This document shows, in pieces, positions 52,103 through 61,375 of a stretch of DNA of 64,000 nt; the first letter of the stretch is position 1, and the number at the start of each line of letters is the position of its first letter. Made by a program: the position numbers and the translations under genes. The stretch lies in the NCBI RefSeq assembly GCF_002251295.1, contig NZ_NPJA01000053.1:1-64000 (forward strand). The letters are read 5' to 3'. This stretch comes from Prevotella sp. P5-50 (lineage in GTDB: Bacteria; Bacteroidota; Bacteroidia; Bacteroidales; Bacteroidaceae). The notes beneath the pieces were generated by a model, which was not told the DNA's origin, searched no databases, and was given only the letters and a program-made list of their open reading frames with translations.

Positions 52103-52364
52103 ATATAAAGGAAGTTCGCCGATGCTCATTGATCTGTTTTTGTTAGATTTCTCCTTTGGTGCGCTACATCCTTGATTCGTCTCAATATCATTCAACAGCC
52201 CCGTATGGTTAAGCGCAGATTCAAATTAAAATGATGCTTAATACAACGATAGACAGAAGTTGTTTTCTGGTAATGAAAGTTCTCATTTCCATCCATCTTC
52301 ATAAATTTGCTGGAAAAATCATAGCAGTTGCCGTTGGGTGGAGGTAAAAAAATGACAGAAAGCC

Positions 52365-52395
52365 TTTGTCTTCTTGCTGAAAATCGCTAACTTTG
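52365..52395 (+). promoter_or_regulatory. promoter of the GH2-GH31 transcript
   Basis: TTTG at 52365-52368, a 19-base spacer and TAACTTTG at 52388-52395, 28 bases before ATG 52424. Confidence 0.8.
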
Positions 52396-52423
52396 CCCAA
52401 CGATTTACCAATACTAATTTCTT

Positions 52424-54781
52424 ATGTATAGATTCTTTATTCTGGCATGTGCCATTGGCTGTATGTTGACCGCACAGGCACGCGACCGCCAGAACTTTGA
52501 CAACGGATGGCGATTTGTGCTGGCAGACTCGGCACAAATGTCAAAAACCGATTATCATGATACGCATTGGCGTGCACTAAACCTACCACACGATTGGGCT
52601 GTGGAGGGTGATTTTCTCTGTTCTAACCCATCAGGAGCGGGTGGGGGAGCACTTCCTGGCGGCATTGGATGGTATCGCAAGACTTTCAATCTGCAGAAAA
52701 AACAAGGAGAACGCTACTTCATTGAGTTCGACGGAGTGTATATGAATGCCCGTGTCTATATCAACGGTAAGGAAGTGGGCTACCGCCCTTACGGTTATAG
52801 CTCGTTTGAATACGACATCACACCTTATCTCATAGCCGGTCGCAACGTGGTGGCTGTGCGTGTGGATAATAGCGATCAGCCTAATTCCAGATGGTATAGC
52901 GGATGCGGTATCTACCGCCATGTGTGGTTTACCAAAACCGCCGATGTGCATGTGAAACACTGGGGAGTGCATGTGGTTGCCAATCCCGACGGACGTATCT
53001 CCGTGACTGCTGATGTGGAAAGTCAGGGCAAAGCCTATAAGGTGCGCAACCAAGTGTTTGATGCCCAAGGACGAGCAGTTGGTTTGAAAGTGCGCCGTCC
53101 CCATCTGTGGTCGGTTGATGACCCCTATATCTATAAGGTACGCACGCAAGTGCTGGTAGGTGGAAAAGTGGTCGATGAGGTGTGGACCAACACCGGATTC
53201 CGCTCGTTCCGCTTCGATGCCAAGACAGGTTTCTGGCTCAATGGCAAGAACATGAAGCTCAACGGGGTTTGCGAACACCACGATTTCGGTTGTTTGGGTG
53301 CTGTGGTCAACGAAGATGCCATGCACCGCAAACTCGTGCGACTGAAGGAAATGGGTGTGAATGCCATTCGTTCATCACACAATCCGCCTGCTCCCGAACT
53401 ACTCAACATGTGCGACACCATGGGACTTATCGTCATGGACGAGTCGTTTGACATGTGGCGCCGCCGTAAGACTCAAAACGACTATGCACGCTTCTTCGAC
53501 GAATGGCACGAGCGCGACCTTGCCGACTTGATACTGCGTGACCGCAATCATCCCTCCATACTGATGTGGAGCATCGGCAATGAGGTGCTCGAACAGTGGT
53601 CGTCTGCCGATGCTGATACGTTGACTCTTGAGCAAGCCAACCTCATACTCAATGCCGGACACGATGCTTCGACCCTTGCCAAGGATGGCGAAACCAGCGT
53701 CAATACATTGTTGGCAGACCATTTGGCTGACATTGTGCGTCGCTACGACACGACACGTCCCATCACCGCAGGATGTAACGAACCATCACCCGACAACCAC
53801 CTGTTCAAGGGTAAGGCACTCGATATTGTAGGCTTCAACTATCATCATCAGTGGATTAAGGATGTACCCAAGAATTTCCCCGGTCGTCCGTTTATCATGA
53901 CCGAAAGCGTTTCAGCCCTGCAGACAACGGGATTTTACACCATGCCCAGCGACTCTGTCATCAAAGCACCTAAGGAATGGTGGTTGCCCTATACCGATCC
54001 TTCGTTCAAATGCTCGTCTTACGATAACATGCATGCCTCATGGAGCAGTACTCACGAGGAAACATGGGATGTGGTGAAGCATACTCCCTATGTCGGTGGA
54101 CAGTTTATATGGACCGGTTTCGACTATATCGGCGAACCCACACCTTATTCTTATCCTGCTCGCAGCAGTTATTTCGGCATCATCGACTTGGCTGGTCAGC
54201 CTAAAGATGTCTATTATATGTATCAGAGCGAATGGACCAATCGCCCTGTTCTGCATCTCTTCCCCCATTGGAACTGGCTCGATGGCGAACAAATCGATAT
54301 GTGGTGCTACTACAATCAAGCCGACGAAGTGGAACTCTACATCAACGGCAAGAGTCATGGCGTGCGCCGCAAGGCAGATAGCCACCAGTATCATGTGATG
54401 TGGCGCGTAACCTTTGAACCCGGAGAAGTGAAGGTCGTGGCACGCAAAGACGGTAAAGAGGTGCGCCAGCAGACTATCCATACTGCCGGACAGCCCCATC
54501 ATTTGCAACTCAGCATCGATTATCAAGGTAAAAACACCACCTTCGTCAAGGTGGAAGTGGTTGATGAGAACGGCAACCGATGCCCTTGGGCAGAGAACCA
54601 AGTGTTTTTCGATACCGATGCCACCATCATCGGTGTGGATAACGGAAACCAGACATCACTCGAACGCTTCAAGGACAATAAGCGCAAAGCATTCTTCGGC
54701 AGATGCTTCGTCGTACTCGACGGACATGGCACGCTGACTGCTAAATCATACGGACTACCAACAGCAACTATCAAATTATGA
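52424..54781 (+). CDS. GH2 beta-galactosidase-type glycosidase
   Basis: A 785-residue exported enzyme (signal peptide ending LTAQA). The order is sugar-binding domain (NLPHDWAVEGDF), Ig-like domain, TIM barrel, then C-terminal Ig-like domains including DUF4982. The acid/base Glu is in SIGNEV (about residue 387) and the nucleophile Glu in FIMTESVSA (about 494). NAIRSSHNPPAPELL is typical of beta-galactosidases. In xyloglucan breakdown it would remove galactose from side chains. Its stop codon overlaps the next start (ATGA). Confidence 0.9.
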   Translation: MYRFFILACAIGCMLTAQARDRQNFDNGWRFVLADSAQMSKTDYHDTHWRALNLPHDWAVEGDFLCSNPSGAGGGALPGGIGWYRKTFNLQKKQGERYFIEFDGVYMNARVYINGKEVGYRPYGYSSFEYDITPYLIAGRNVVAVRVDNSDQPNSRWYSGCGIYRHVWFTKTADVHVKHWGVHVVANPDGRISVTADVESQGKAYKVRNQVFDAQGRAVGLKVRRPHLWSVDDPYIYKVRTQVLVGGKVVDEVWTNTGFRSFRFDAKTGFWLNGKNMKLNGVCEHHDFGCLGAVVNEDAMHRKLVRLKEMGVNAIRSSHNPPAPELLNMCDTMGLIVMDESFDMWRRRKTQNDYARFFDEWHERDLADLILRDRNHPSILMWSIGNEVLEQWSSADADTLTLEQANLILNAGHDASTLAKDGETSVNTLLADHLADIVRRYDTTRPITAGCNEPSPDNHLFKGKALDIVGFNYHHQWIKDVPKNFPGRPFIMTESVSALQTTGFYTMPSDSVIKAPKEWWLPYTDPSFKCSSYDNMHASWSSTHEETWDVVKHTPYVGGQFIWTGFDYIGEPTPYSYPARSSYFGIIDLAGQPKDVYYMYQSEWTNRPVLHLFPHWNWLDGEQIDMWCYYNQADEVELYINGKSHGVRRKADSHQYHVMWRVTFEPGEVKVVARKDGKEVRQQTIHTAGQPHHLQLSIDYQGKNTTFVKVEVVDENGNRCPWAENQVFFDTDATIIGVDNGNQTSLERFKDNKRKAFFGRCFVVLDGHGTLTAKSYGLPTATIKL

Positions 54782-57132
54782 TGAAGAAAATCTTATTATC
54801 AGCAGCGCTCCTGCCTATGGCAGCCGTTGCGCAGATACAGACATCGGCAGGTGTACAGTATCTGCAATGCCAGGCAAAAGATATGTCGGGCGAGTTCTCT
54901 GACCTCTCCAACACTTATTTTCTGGCTGACAGTCTGGCTGGCTTCGACCTCAACAAGGGCGAAGGACTGCTCAACTGGAAACGCTACCGTCTCGCACCGC
55001 GACAGGCTTTCAACCTCAATGGCTATTGGCCTGTGCGCATGAAGATGCTCGATTTCCCCGACACACAGTATGACAACGACCCCAACCTGCGCATCAAAGT
55101 GCAGAAAATAGACAACCGCACACTTCGTGTCACCATCTTCACTTCACCCATCGAGCCGAAAATGGACGATGCCAACGACCCCATGTTCTCACCGGAATTT
55201 ATTGCACAGCAAACTGGCGAACAGGCTAAAAACGGTCGTGGACGCTGGAACGTGAAAGCTACCGACCAAGCTATTGTCTATAAAAACAATAACGGTTCAC
55301 TCGAAATACAGAAGTATCCGTTCCGTATCGTGCTGCGCGACGGACAGGGCAAACTGCTCACGCAGACCCGCCACATCATCGATAACGACAGTACACAGGT
55401 GAAACTCCTGCCCTTCAACTTTATCAAACGCGGTTCAGACAATTCGCGCAGCATCAATCCCGTACTGATGCTCTCACCAAACGAGCGCATCTACGGTTGC
55501 GGCGAAAGTTTCACATCGCTCAACAAAGTAGGACAGAAAGTGCAAATCTCGGTAGTCGATCCACAAGGACCAGAGACCGATGGCATGTATAAACCCGTGC
55601 CTTTCTATTTCTCTAATCGGGGATATGGTATCTTCATGCACACCTCGGCACCTACAACAGCTGATTTCGGTGCCTCTTACATCGGTGCACAGCGCCTCTT
55701 TATGGGCGACGAAACGATGGACTTCTTCATCTTCTTCGGTGAACCGAAAGACGTGCTCAATGCTTATACCGACGTCACTGGTAAGTCACCTATGCTTCCC
55801 CTCTGGACTTTCGGCACATGGATGAGCCGCATCACCTATTTCTCTCAGGAGGAAGGACTCGACATTGCCCGTAAACTCCGTGCCAACAAGATACCATCAG
55901 ATGTTATCCATTTCGATACAGGATGGTTTGGCGTAGATTGGCAGTGCGACTATGAGTTTGCCAAAGATCGTTTCAAAGATCCAGTAGCCATGCTCAAGTC
56001 GATGAAGAAAGACGGTTTCCATACCTGTCTTTGGCAGTTGCCCTACTTCACACCGAAGAACCGCTACTTCCGTGAACTCGTTGATGGCGGCATGGCTGTA
56101 CACAACGGCAACGGAACATTGAGCTATGAAGATGCGGTGCTCGACCTCAGCAATCCCAAGACCGTAGCATGGTATCAAGGCAAAATCGCTAACCTCATCA
56201 AACAAGGAGTCAGCGCTATCAAGTGTGACTTCGGTGAGGCTGCACCATACGATGGCATCTATGCCAGCGGTAAAACAGGATTCTATGAGCACAACCTCTA
56301 TCCCCTGCGCTACAACAAAGCACTCTGGCAGGCTGTGCGCGACAATACTCCCGACCATGAAGGTGTCATCTGGGCTCGCAGCGCATGGGCTGGAAGCCAG
56401 CGCTATCCGCTCCATTGGGGTGGCGATGCTGCTACCAACGAGATTGGTAGCGTAGGTATGTTGGGCGATCTCCGTGGCGGTTTGTCATTCGGACTCAGCG
56501 GATTCTCCTTCTGGAGTCATGACATGGGTGGCTTTGTCACCAAGAGTCCCGACGATCTCTACCGTCGTTGGCTGCCATTCGGATTCCTTTCAAGCCATAC
56601 ACGTGCCCATGGAGCACCTCCTACCGAACCTTGGCTCATCAGCGAAAGCTTTACCAAAGCATTCCGCCAGTCGGCAGAAATGAAATACAAACTCATGCCT
56701 TATGTCTATGCACAGGCAAAGGATTGCTCTGAGCGCGGACTGCCTATGGTACGTGCACTGCTCGTGGAATTCCCCGATGATCCAGGTGCATGGTTTGTGG
56801 AAGACGAGTATATGTTTGGTTCGCAGATTCTTGTTGCTCCAATGCTCGAAACTGGAAAAAGCCGCACCGTATATCTGCCCCGTGGAAAGTGGATTGATTA
56901 TCAGACAGGAAAAGTCTATGAGGGGGGCTATCAGACTATCCCAACTGCTGAGATTCCCTGCGTCATCCTCGTCAAGGATGGATCACTCATTCCCCATGTA
57001 CCTGTCGCACAAAACACAGGCGATATCAAATGGGACAAGGTCGAGCTGAAAGCCTATAAGGCCGATGCTACCAAATGTACAGGACTCCTGTTCCGCCCTG
57101 GCGATAAGGAACTGCAACATATCGAGAAATAA
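54778..57132 (+). CDS. GH31 glycosidase, YicI-like alpha-xylosidase type
   Basis: A 784-residue exported enzyme (signal peptide ending MAAVAQ). The GH31 barrel has the nucleophile Asp in IKCDFGEAAP (about residue 484), which matches the KxDFGE signature of YicI-type alpha-xylosidases better than the WxDMNEP of alpha-glucosidases. The acid/base Asp is in HWGGDAATN (about 549). It differs from the first GH31 (48390) by lacking a PA14 insert. Overlap with the GH2 gene by four bases implies coupled synthesis. ATG 54781 is an equally good start. Confidence 0.88.
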   Translation: MMKKILLSAALLPMAAVAQIQTSAGVQYLQCQAKDMSGEFSDLSNTYFLADSLAGFDLNKGEGLLNWKRYRLAPRQAFNLNGYWPVRMKMLDFPDTQYDNDPNLRIKVQKIDNRTLRVTIFTSPIEPKMDDANDPMFSPEFIAQQTGEQAKNGRGRWNVKATDQAIVYKNNNGSLEIQKYPFRIVLRDGQGKLLTQTRHIIDNDSTQVKLLPFNFIKRGSDNSRSINPVLMLSPNERIYGCGESFTSLNKVGQKVQISVVDPQGPETDGMYKPVPFYFSNRGYGIFMHTSAPTTADFGASYIGAQRLFMGDETMDFFIFFGEPKDVLNAYTDVTGKSPMLPLWTFGTWMSRITYFSQEEGLDIARKLRANKIPSDVIHFDTGWFGVDWQCDYEFAKDRFKDPVAMLKSMKKDGFHTCLWQLPYFTPKNRYFRELVDGGMAVHNGNGTLSYEDAVLDLSNPKTVAWYQGKIANLIKQGVSAIKCDFGEAAPYDGIYASGKTGFYEHNLYPLRYNKALWQAVRDNTPDHEGVIWARSAWAGSQRYPLHWGGDAATNEIGSVGMLGDLRGGLSFGLSGFSFWSHDMGGFVTKSPDDLYRRWLPFGFLSSHTRAHGAPPTEPWLISESFTKAFRQSAEMKYKLMPYVYAQAKDCSERGLPMVRALLVEFPDDPGAWFVEDEYMFGSQILVAPMLETGKSRTVYLPRGKWIDYQTGKVYEGGYQTIPTAEIPCVILVKDGSLIPHVPVAQNTGDIKWDKVELKAYKADATKCTGLLFRPGDKELQHIEK

Positions 57133-57143
57133 CTATTCATGAG

Positions 57144-57187
57144 CCGGGGGATGAACATCAACAATGTTTCATTACCCGGTATTTTTT
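57144..57187 (+). terminator. terminator after the second GH31 gene
   Basis: Stem CCGGG (57144-57148) with CCCGG (57175-57179), reinforced by inner pairing of ATGAACAT with ATGTTTCAT, then TATTTTTTA. Confidence 0.65.
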
Positions 57188-57249
57188 ATAACTACAATTC
57201 CTCTTTGGTATATACGATAACGCTTTATTATCAATTATAGGTACATGCT

Positions 57250-59703
57250 ATGAAAACAATATGGGTGGCACTTGCAGCCATGACCATGGCGGCACCGATG
57301 CACGCACAACTGGTCATCAATGAAGTCATGCAGTCTAATATCGACTGTATCATGGACGACATGAACGAATTTCCTGATTCGTGGGTGGAATTATACAACA
57401 ATGGCGAAAGTAGCGAACAGCTTTCTAACTACAGTATCGGACTTACCACTGATGCTCAAAAGGCATGGGCTTTGCCGGCATCACTTATCAACAAAGGATA
57501 TCGCGTACTCATCTATTGCGACAAGGCGGCATCGGGTATGCATACTGATTTCCGCCTTGAGTCGGGAAAGAACGGCGAAATCTATCTGTTCAAAAACAAT
57601 AAAGTGGTCGATAAACTGACCAAAATGAAAAAACAGCCTGCGCCTAATATTGCCTATGGACGCAAAACAGACGGTAGCGACACATGGGGATATATGGCTA
57701 TACCAACACCAGGCGGCACCAACTGCGGATCTACCTGCAAGGATCTCTTGGGCGATGTGGTATTCAGCGAACCTGGACGGGTCTTGGAAAATGCGCAGAC
57801 TCTCAAACTCACCCTGTCACTTCCTGACGGAGCGCCTGCAGAAACTGTCATCCGATATACTACAGATGGTAGCGAACCAATAGCATCAAGTTTGCAATAT
57901 ACCGCTCCAATCACCATCAGCGCCTCACAGGTGGTGCGCGCAAAACCATTCTGTACGGGGTATCTGTCACCTCGGTCAGTCACCCAGTCGTATATCTTCC
58001 ACGGACGACAGATGACGCTTCCCGTTATTTCCATCGTTACTAAGAATGTGTATTTCTATGATAACAAACAAGGAATACTGGTGAAAGGCAACTATAACAG
58101 CAGTCAGGAAAACTATAAATACAACTGGCGACGCCCCATCAACTTGGAACTTTTTACTGCCGCAGGTAGTAAAAGTCAGCTCAACCAACTCTGCGAAACA
58201 CGTGTCATGGGAGGTGCTTCACGTGATAATATGATGAAGTCGATGGCTATTTATGCCAACAAGCGATTTGGTACGAAGCGCCTTCAATATGAATTTTTCC
58301 CTGACCAGCGACCGGGTATCACCGATTATAAGTCACTCGCACTGCGCAATGCCGGCAACGACTTCGACTATCTCTACATGCGCGATGCTGTCATCCAACG
58401 GTCTATGGCTGCCTATGTCGATCTTGATTGGCAGGCATGGCGTCCTGCCATTGTCTATATCAACGGAAAGTACAACGGTATGCTCAACATCCGTGAACGA
58501 AGCAACGAAGATAATATCTATACCAACTATGAGGGATTGGAGGATATTGATATGATAGAAAACGGATGGGAACTGAAAGTAGGCGATTGGGAACATTTCA
58601 ACCGCTTCAAGGCGTTCTATCAAGAACATGGACATACCCTGGCAGAATATGAAACATGGATGGATTGCAAGGAGTATATCAACCTGATGATCATGAATCT
58701 TTTCTACAATAATCAGGACTTTCCCGGCAATAACATCGTATGGTGGAGACCACGCACAGAAACTGGCAGATGGCGATGGGTGGCTAAAGATACGGACTTC
58801 GGACTTGGGCTTTATGGTTCGGCAGCTACCTATAAAACCTTTGAATGGTTCTACAACCCCAATTATGACAAAGACCACGCATGGGCAAATACATCTGAGG
58901 CTACAAGATTGTTTCGCCGATTAATGGAAGATGCCGATTTTCAACGGGAATTCATAGACCGTGCTGCCATCTATCTGGGTGACTTCTTGTCGGAAAAGAA
59001 TATACGGTTGCTATGGGATGATATGTATAATCAGATCAAAACGGAATATCCTCACCATCGCAAGCTTGTCAACGAGTGGTGGCCAAATTATACCAACGAA
59101 TTGAATACAGCACATAAATGGCTTAACGAACGTATTCCGAGTTTCTATCAGCAGATTTCCGACTTCTATAAAGTGGGAAATCCTGTTCCACTCACCATCA
59201 ATGCCACGATGGCTGAAAGCGACAGAAACGCCATGACGATCACATTCAATGGCGTGCGCTTGACAGAAGCATGCTTTGACGGAAAATTCTTCAAGAATAG
59301 ATCCATGCAGATCAATGGGGTGCTCTCCGACGGACGGGAGGTGAAAGCATGGAATATCGTACAGCATCAAGGTATTGCCACTACTACTATACAGCAGTCG
59401 GGAGCTACCCTTACTATGGCGCTACCCGATTGCGACAAGGTGGAGATTTCCGCTGTAATAGGTGAACCTACTGCCATCACGCAACCTGATACCAAAACAT
59501 GGCACTGGTCGTTTGCTGCAGGAACACTACAGGTTGACCAGGTGGAGAAGGGTACCAAGGTGTGCGTATATGACCTATTAGGCAGAATACTCCATCGGAC
59601 TACAGCAACTGGTGCACCGCTTTCCTTCGCAGTTTCTGCCAAGACCTGCATCCTGAAAGTTGGCGATGAGGCTGCAAAAGTAACTGATTCTACTCGACGA
59701 TAA
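57250..59703 (+). CDS. CotH-kinase-like protein with lamin-tail domain and possible T9SS sorting domain
   Basis: An 817-residue exported protein (signal peptide ending PMHAQ). The N-terminal lamin-tail-like domain (LVINEVMQSNID, WVELYNNGES) is followed by a chitobiase/FN3-like domain (VIRYTTDGSEPIASS) and a CotH kinase-like domain (NGKYNGMLNIRERSNEDNI, WRWVAKDTDFGLG). The last 70 residues end with VYDLLGRILHR and a strand pattern like type A sorting domains of type IX secretion. CotH proteins are atypical kinases of surface proteins; here secretion to the cell surface is inferred. The gene follows the GH31 operon after a terminator-like hairpin. Confidence 0.85.
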   Translation: MKTIWVALAAMTMAAPMHAQLVINEVMQSNIDCIMDDMNEFPDSWVELYNNGESSEQLSNYSIGLTTDAQKAWALPASLINKGYRVLIYCDKAASGMHTDFRLESGKNGEIYLFKNNKVVDKLTKMKKQPAPNIAYGRKTDGSDTWGYMAIPTPGGTNCGSTCKDLLGDVVFSEPGRVLENAQTLKLTLSLPDGAPAETVIRYTTDGSEPIASSLQYTAPITISASQVVRAKPFCTGYLSPRSVTQSYIFHGRQMTLPVISIVTKNVYFYDNKQGILVKGNYNSSQENYKYNWRRPINLELFTAAGSKSQLNQLCETRVMGGASRDNMMKSMAIYANKRFGTKRLQYEFFPDQRPGITDYKSLALRNAGNDFDYLYMRDAVIQRSMAAYVDLDWQAWRPAIVYINGKYNGMLNIRERSNEDNIYTNYEGLEDIDMIENGWELKVGDWEHFNRFKAFYQEHGHTLAEYETWMDCKEYINLMIMNLFYNNQDFPGNNIVWWRPRTETGRWRWVAKDTDFGLGLYGSAATYKTFEWFYNPNYDKDHAWANTSEATRLFRRLMEDADFQREFIDRAAIYLGDFLSEKNIRLLWDDMYNQIKTEYPHHRKLVNEWWPNYTNELNTAHKWLNERIPSFYQQISDFYKVGNPVPLTINATMAESDRNAMTITFNGVRLTEACFDGKFFKNRSMQINGVLSDGREVKAWNIVQHQGIATTTIQQSGATLTMALPDCDKVEISAVIGEPTAITQPDTKTWHWSFAAGTLQVDQVEKGTKVCVYDLLGRILHRTTATGAPLSFAVSAKTCILKVGDEAAKVTDSTRR

Positions 59704-59765
59704 ATCGAAAGGAGTGTTGAAGAATAGTATGATCTGAACATCGTTAAACGCGAAATAGAATACTT

Positions 59766-60455
59766 ATGGACATACAACCAATTGCTTATTTTCGATCACC
59801 ATTCACCTCGAAATTCGGATTGCCACGACAGAGTGGTATCGTAGAAACGTTGCATGGACGCATAGAACTCACTCGCGATTATGCCACACCAGAGGCACTG
59901 CGGGGATTGGAAGAGTATGATTTCATCTGGCTGATATGGGGATTCTCTGAAAATGTCGATGCACGTAAGCATCCTACCGTGCGACCACCATTGTTGGGAG
60001 GAAACGAGCGCGTCGGGGTTTGGGCAACGCGTTCGCCATTCCGACCCAATAATCTCGGACTCTCATCGGTGCGTATTGTGGCGGTGCGTCCCGAAGATGG
60101 AGTAGTGGAAGTGGCAGGGGCTGACCTCATGGATGGCACACCTATCTACGATATCAAACCTTATTTGGCTTATGTGGATAGTCATCCTGGTGCACGGGGC
60201 GGTTTTACCGATCGCAAACAGTGGCAGCGGTTGGAGGTGGTTATACCTGACGAACTGACGAAGACCCTATCACCACAGATCGTGCAGACACTGACCGATG
60301 CACTTGCGCTTGATCCTCGTCCTCATTATCATGATGATCCCGACCGGCAGTATGTGATGCCTTTCGATGGCTATGAGGTGGTATTCTGTGTGGACGGCAA
60401 CATGTTGTATGTCAAGAAAATTATCCCTTGTATCGCTGTACCAGAAAAAAAGTAA
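59766..60455 (+). CDS. trmO: tRNA (N6-threonylcarbamoyladenosine-37-N6)-methyltransferase TrmO
   Basis: A 229-residue TrmO/YaeB (TsaA) protein that methylates t6A37 in certain tRNAs using SAM. The family motifs are IAYFRSPFTSKFGLPRQSG, LEEYDFIWLIWGFSEN, the SAM-binding VGVWATRSPFRPNNLGLSSV and MDGTPIYDIKPYL. It lies 62 bases after the CotH gene and may be expressed with it. It is not functionally related to the glycosidases. Confidence 0.95.
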   Translation: MDIQPIAYFRSPFTSKFGLPRQSGIVETLHGRIELTRDYATPEALRGLEEYDFIWLIWGFSENVDARKHPTVRPPLLGGNERVGVWATRSPFRPNNLGLSSVRIVAVRPEDGVVEVAGADLMDGTPIYDIKPYLAYVDSHPGARGGFTDRKQWQRLEVVIPDELTKTLSPQIVQTLTDALALDPRPHYHDDPDRQYVMPFDGYEVVFCVDGNMLYVKKIIPCIAVPEKK

Positions 60456-60463
60456 CCGCATTA

Positions 60464-60495
60464 TTTGTAGATGACGGAAATTTTTAATATATTTG
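60464..60495 (+). promoter_or_regulatory. promoter of the degenerate kinase gene
   Basis: TTTG at 60464-60467, a 20-base spacer and TATATTTG at 60488-60495. The start codon at 60506 is only 10 bases after the box, so the leader is very short. Confidence 0.7.
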
Positions 60496-60505
60496 TGTCC
60501 GAAAA

Positions 60506-61303
60506 ATGGTTGACATGATGGAAATGGTATTGATACTTATCTTGGCTATGGGCTGTCTGGTGGCTTTCTGTTGGGCTTGGCAGATGCGGAAAAGAATGCG
60601 TGTGTTGGAACGTGATATAATGATGCATCGCATCTTTCTGAAGAATGTTATTCAAGAGTCAGAACTTCCCCTTCGGCAAGTTTCTCGCATGGCTAAGATG
60701 CTTTCAAAGGATGATTTATACCTTTCCAAGAATGAAAAACACAATATGGCAGAACAGTTGAATGGCTATGCTTATTTCATCGATACATTGTTGAATGAAC
60801 TTATGATCTTCACTAATCCTTCAGATGAGGTGGCACACGTGAGACGGGAACAGTTCAGTCCTAACGAACTTTGTCGACGTTGTCTGGAAATCAATATCTC
60901 CAACATTTATCATCGACAGGCTGTCAAGTTGAATTTTCATCGTACCATGAGCGATGAGTTCTTTATAGAAAGTGATCGCCATGTCATAGAGATTATCCTC
61001 AATAAGTTGATTCAGAATGCCTGTCGCTTTACCGAAAAAGGGGAAGTGGTCGTGGGGTGTAACACTACAGAGAATGAGGGCATGCTGACACTCGATGTCA
61101 GTGATACTGGTGCAGGAATTCCCAAAGATCGTCTGAGTCGCCTGTTTAGTTGGTTTGAACAGCCCGACGATATGCGCGATGAGGCTGAACTTGATTTGAG
61201 CATTTGCCAGCGGTTGGCACAAAAAATTGGAGGTGTGCTTTTTATCGACGAACTCTATGCACGTCAGGGAACTCGTGTGGTGCTGGTATTGCCCATCAAG
61301 TAG
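60506..61303 (+). CDS. histidine-kinase-like protein lacking the phospho-acceptor histidine
   Basis: A 265-residue protein. One N-terminal membrane helix (about residues 5-26), a short HisKA-like region, then an ATPase domain with the N-box NKLIQNACRFT, SDTGAGIPKD and a G2-like LDLSICQRLAQKIGG. In FLKNVIQESELPLRQV, which aligns with FLxxxSHELRTPLxxI, the histidine is replaced by Gln. There is no receiver domain. It may be a regulator that binds ATP without phosphorylating itself, or it may use another residue. No partner gene is adjacent. The in-frame ATG at 60515 is an alternative start. Confidence 0.85.
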   Translation: MVDMMEMVLILILAMGCLVAFCWAWQMRKRMRVLERDIMMHRIFLKNVIQESELPLRQVSRMAKMLSKDDLYLSKNEKHNMAEQLNGYAYFIDTLLNELMIFTNPSDEVAHVRREQFSPNELCRRCLEINISNIYHRQAVKLNFHRTMSDEFFIESDRHVIEIILNKLIQNACRFTEKGEVVVGCNTTENEGMLTLDVSDTGAGIPKDRLSRLFSWFEQPDDMRDEAELDLSICQRLAQKIGGVLFIDELYARQGTRVVLVLPIK

Positions 61304-61375
61304 GCTGTAATACAGAAACAAAATTATAGTTTTTCTTTCCGTCACGAAGGGATGGTGTGCCACATCCTGTCGGAC

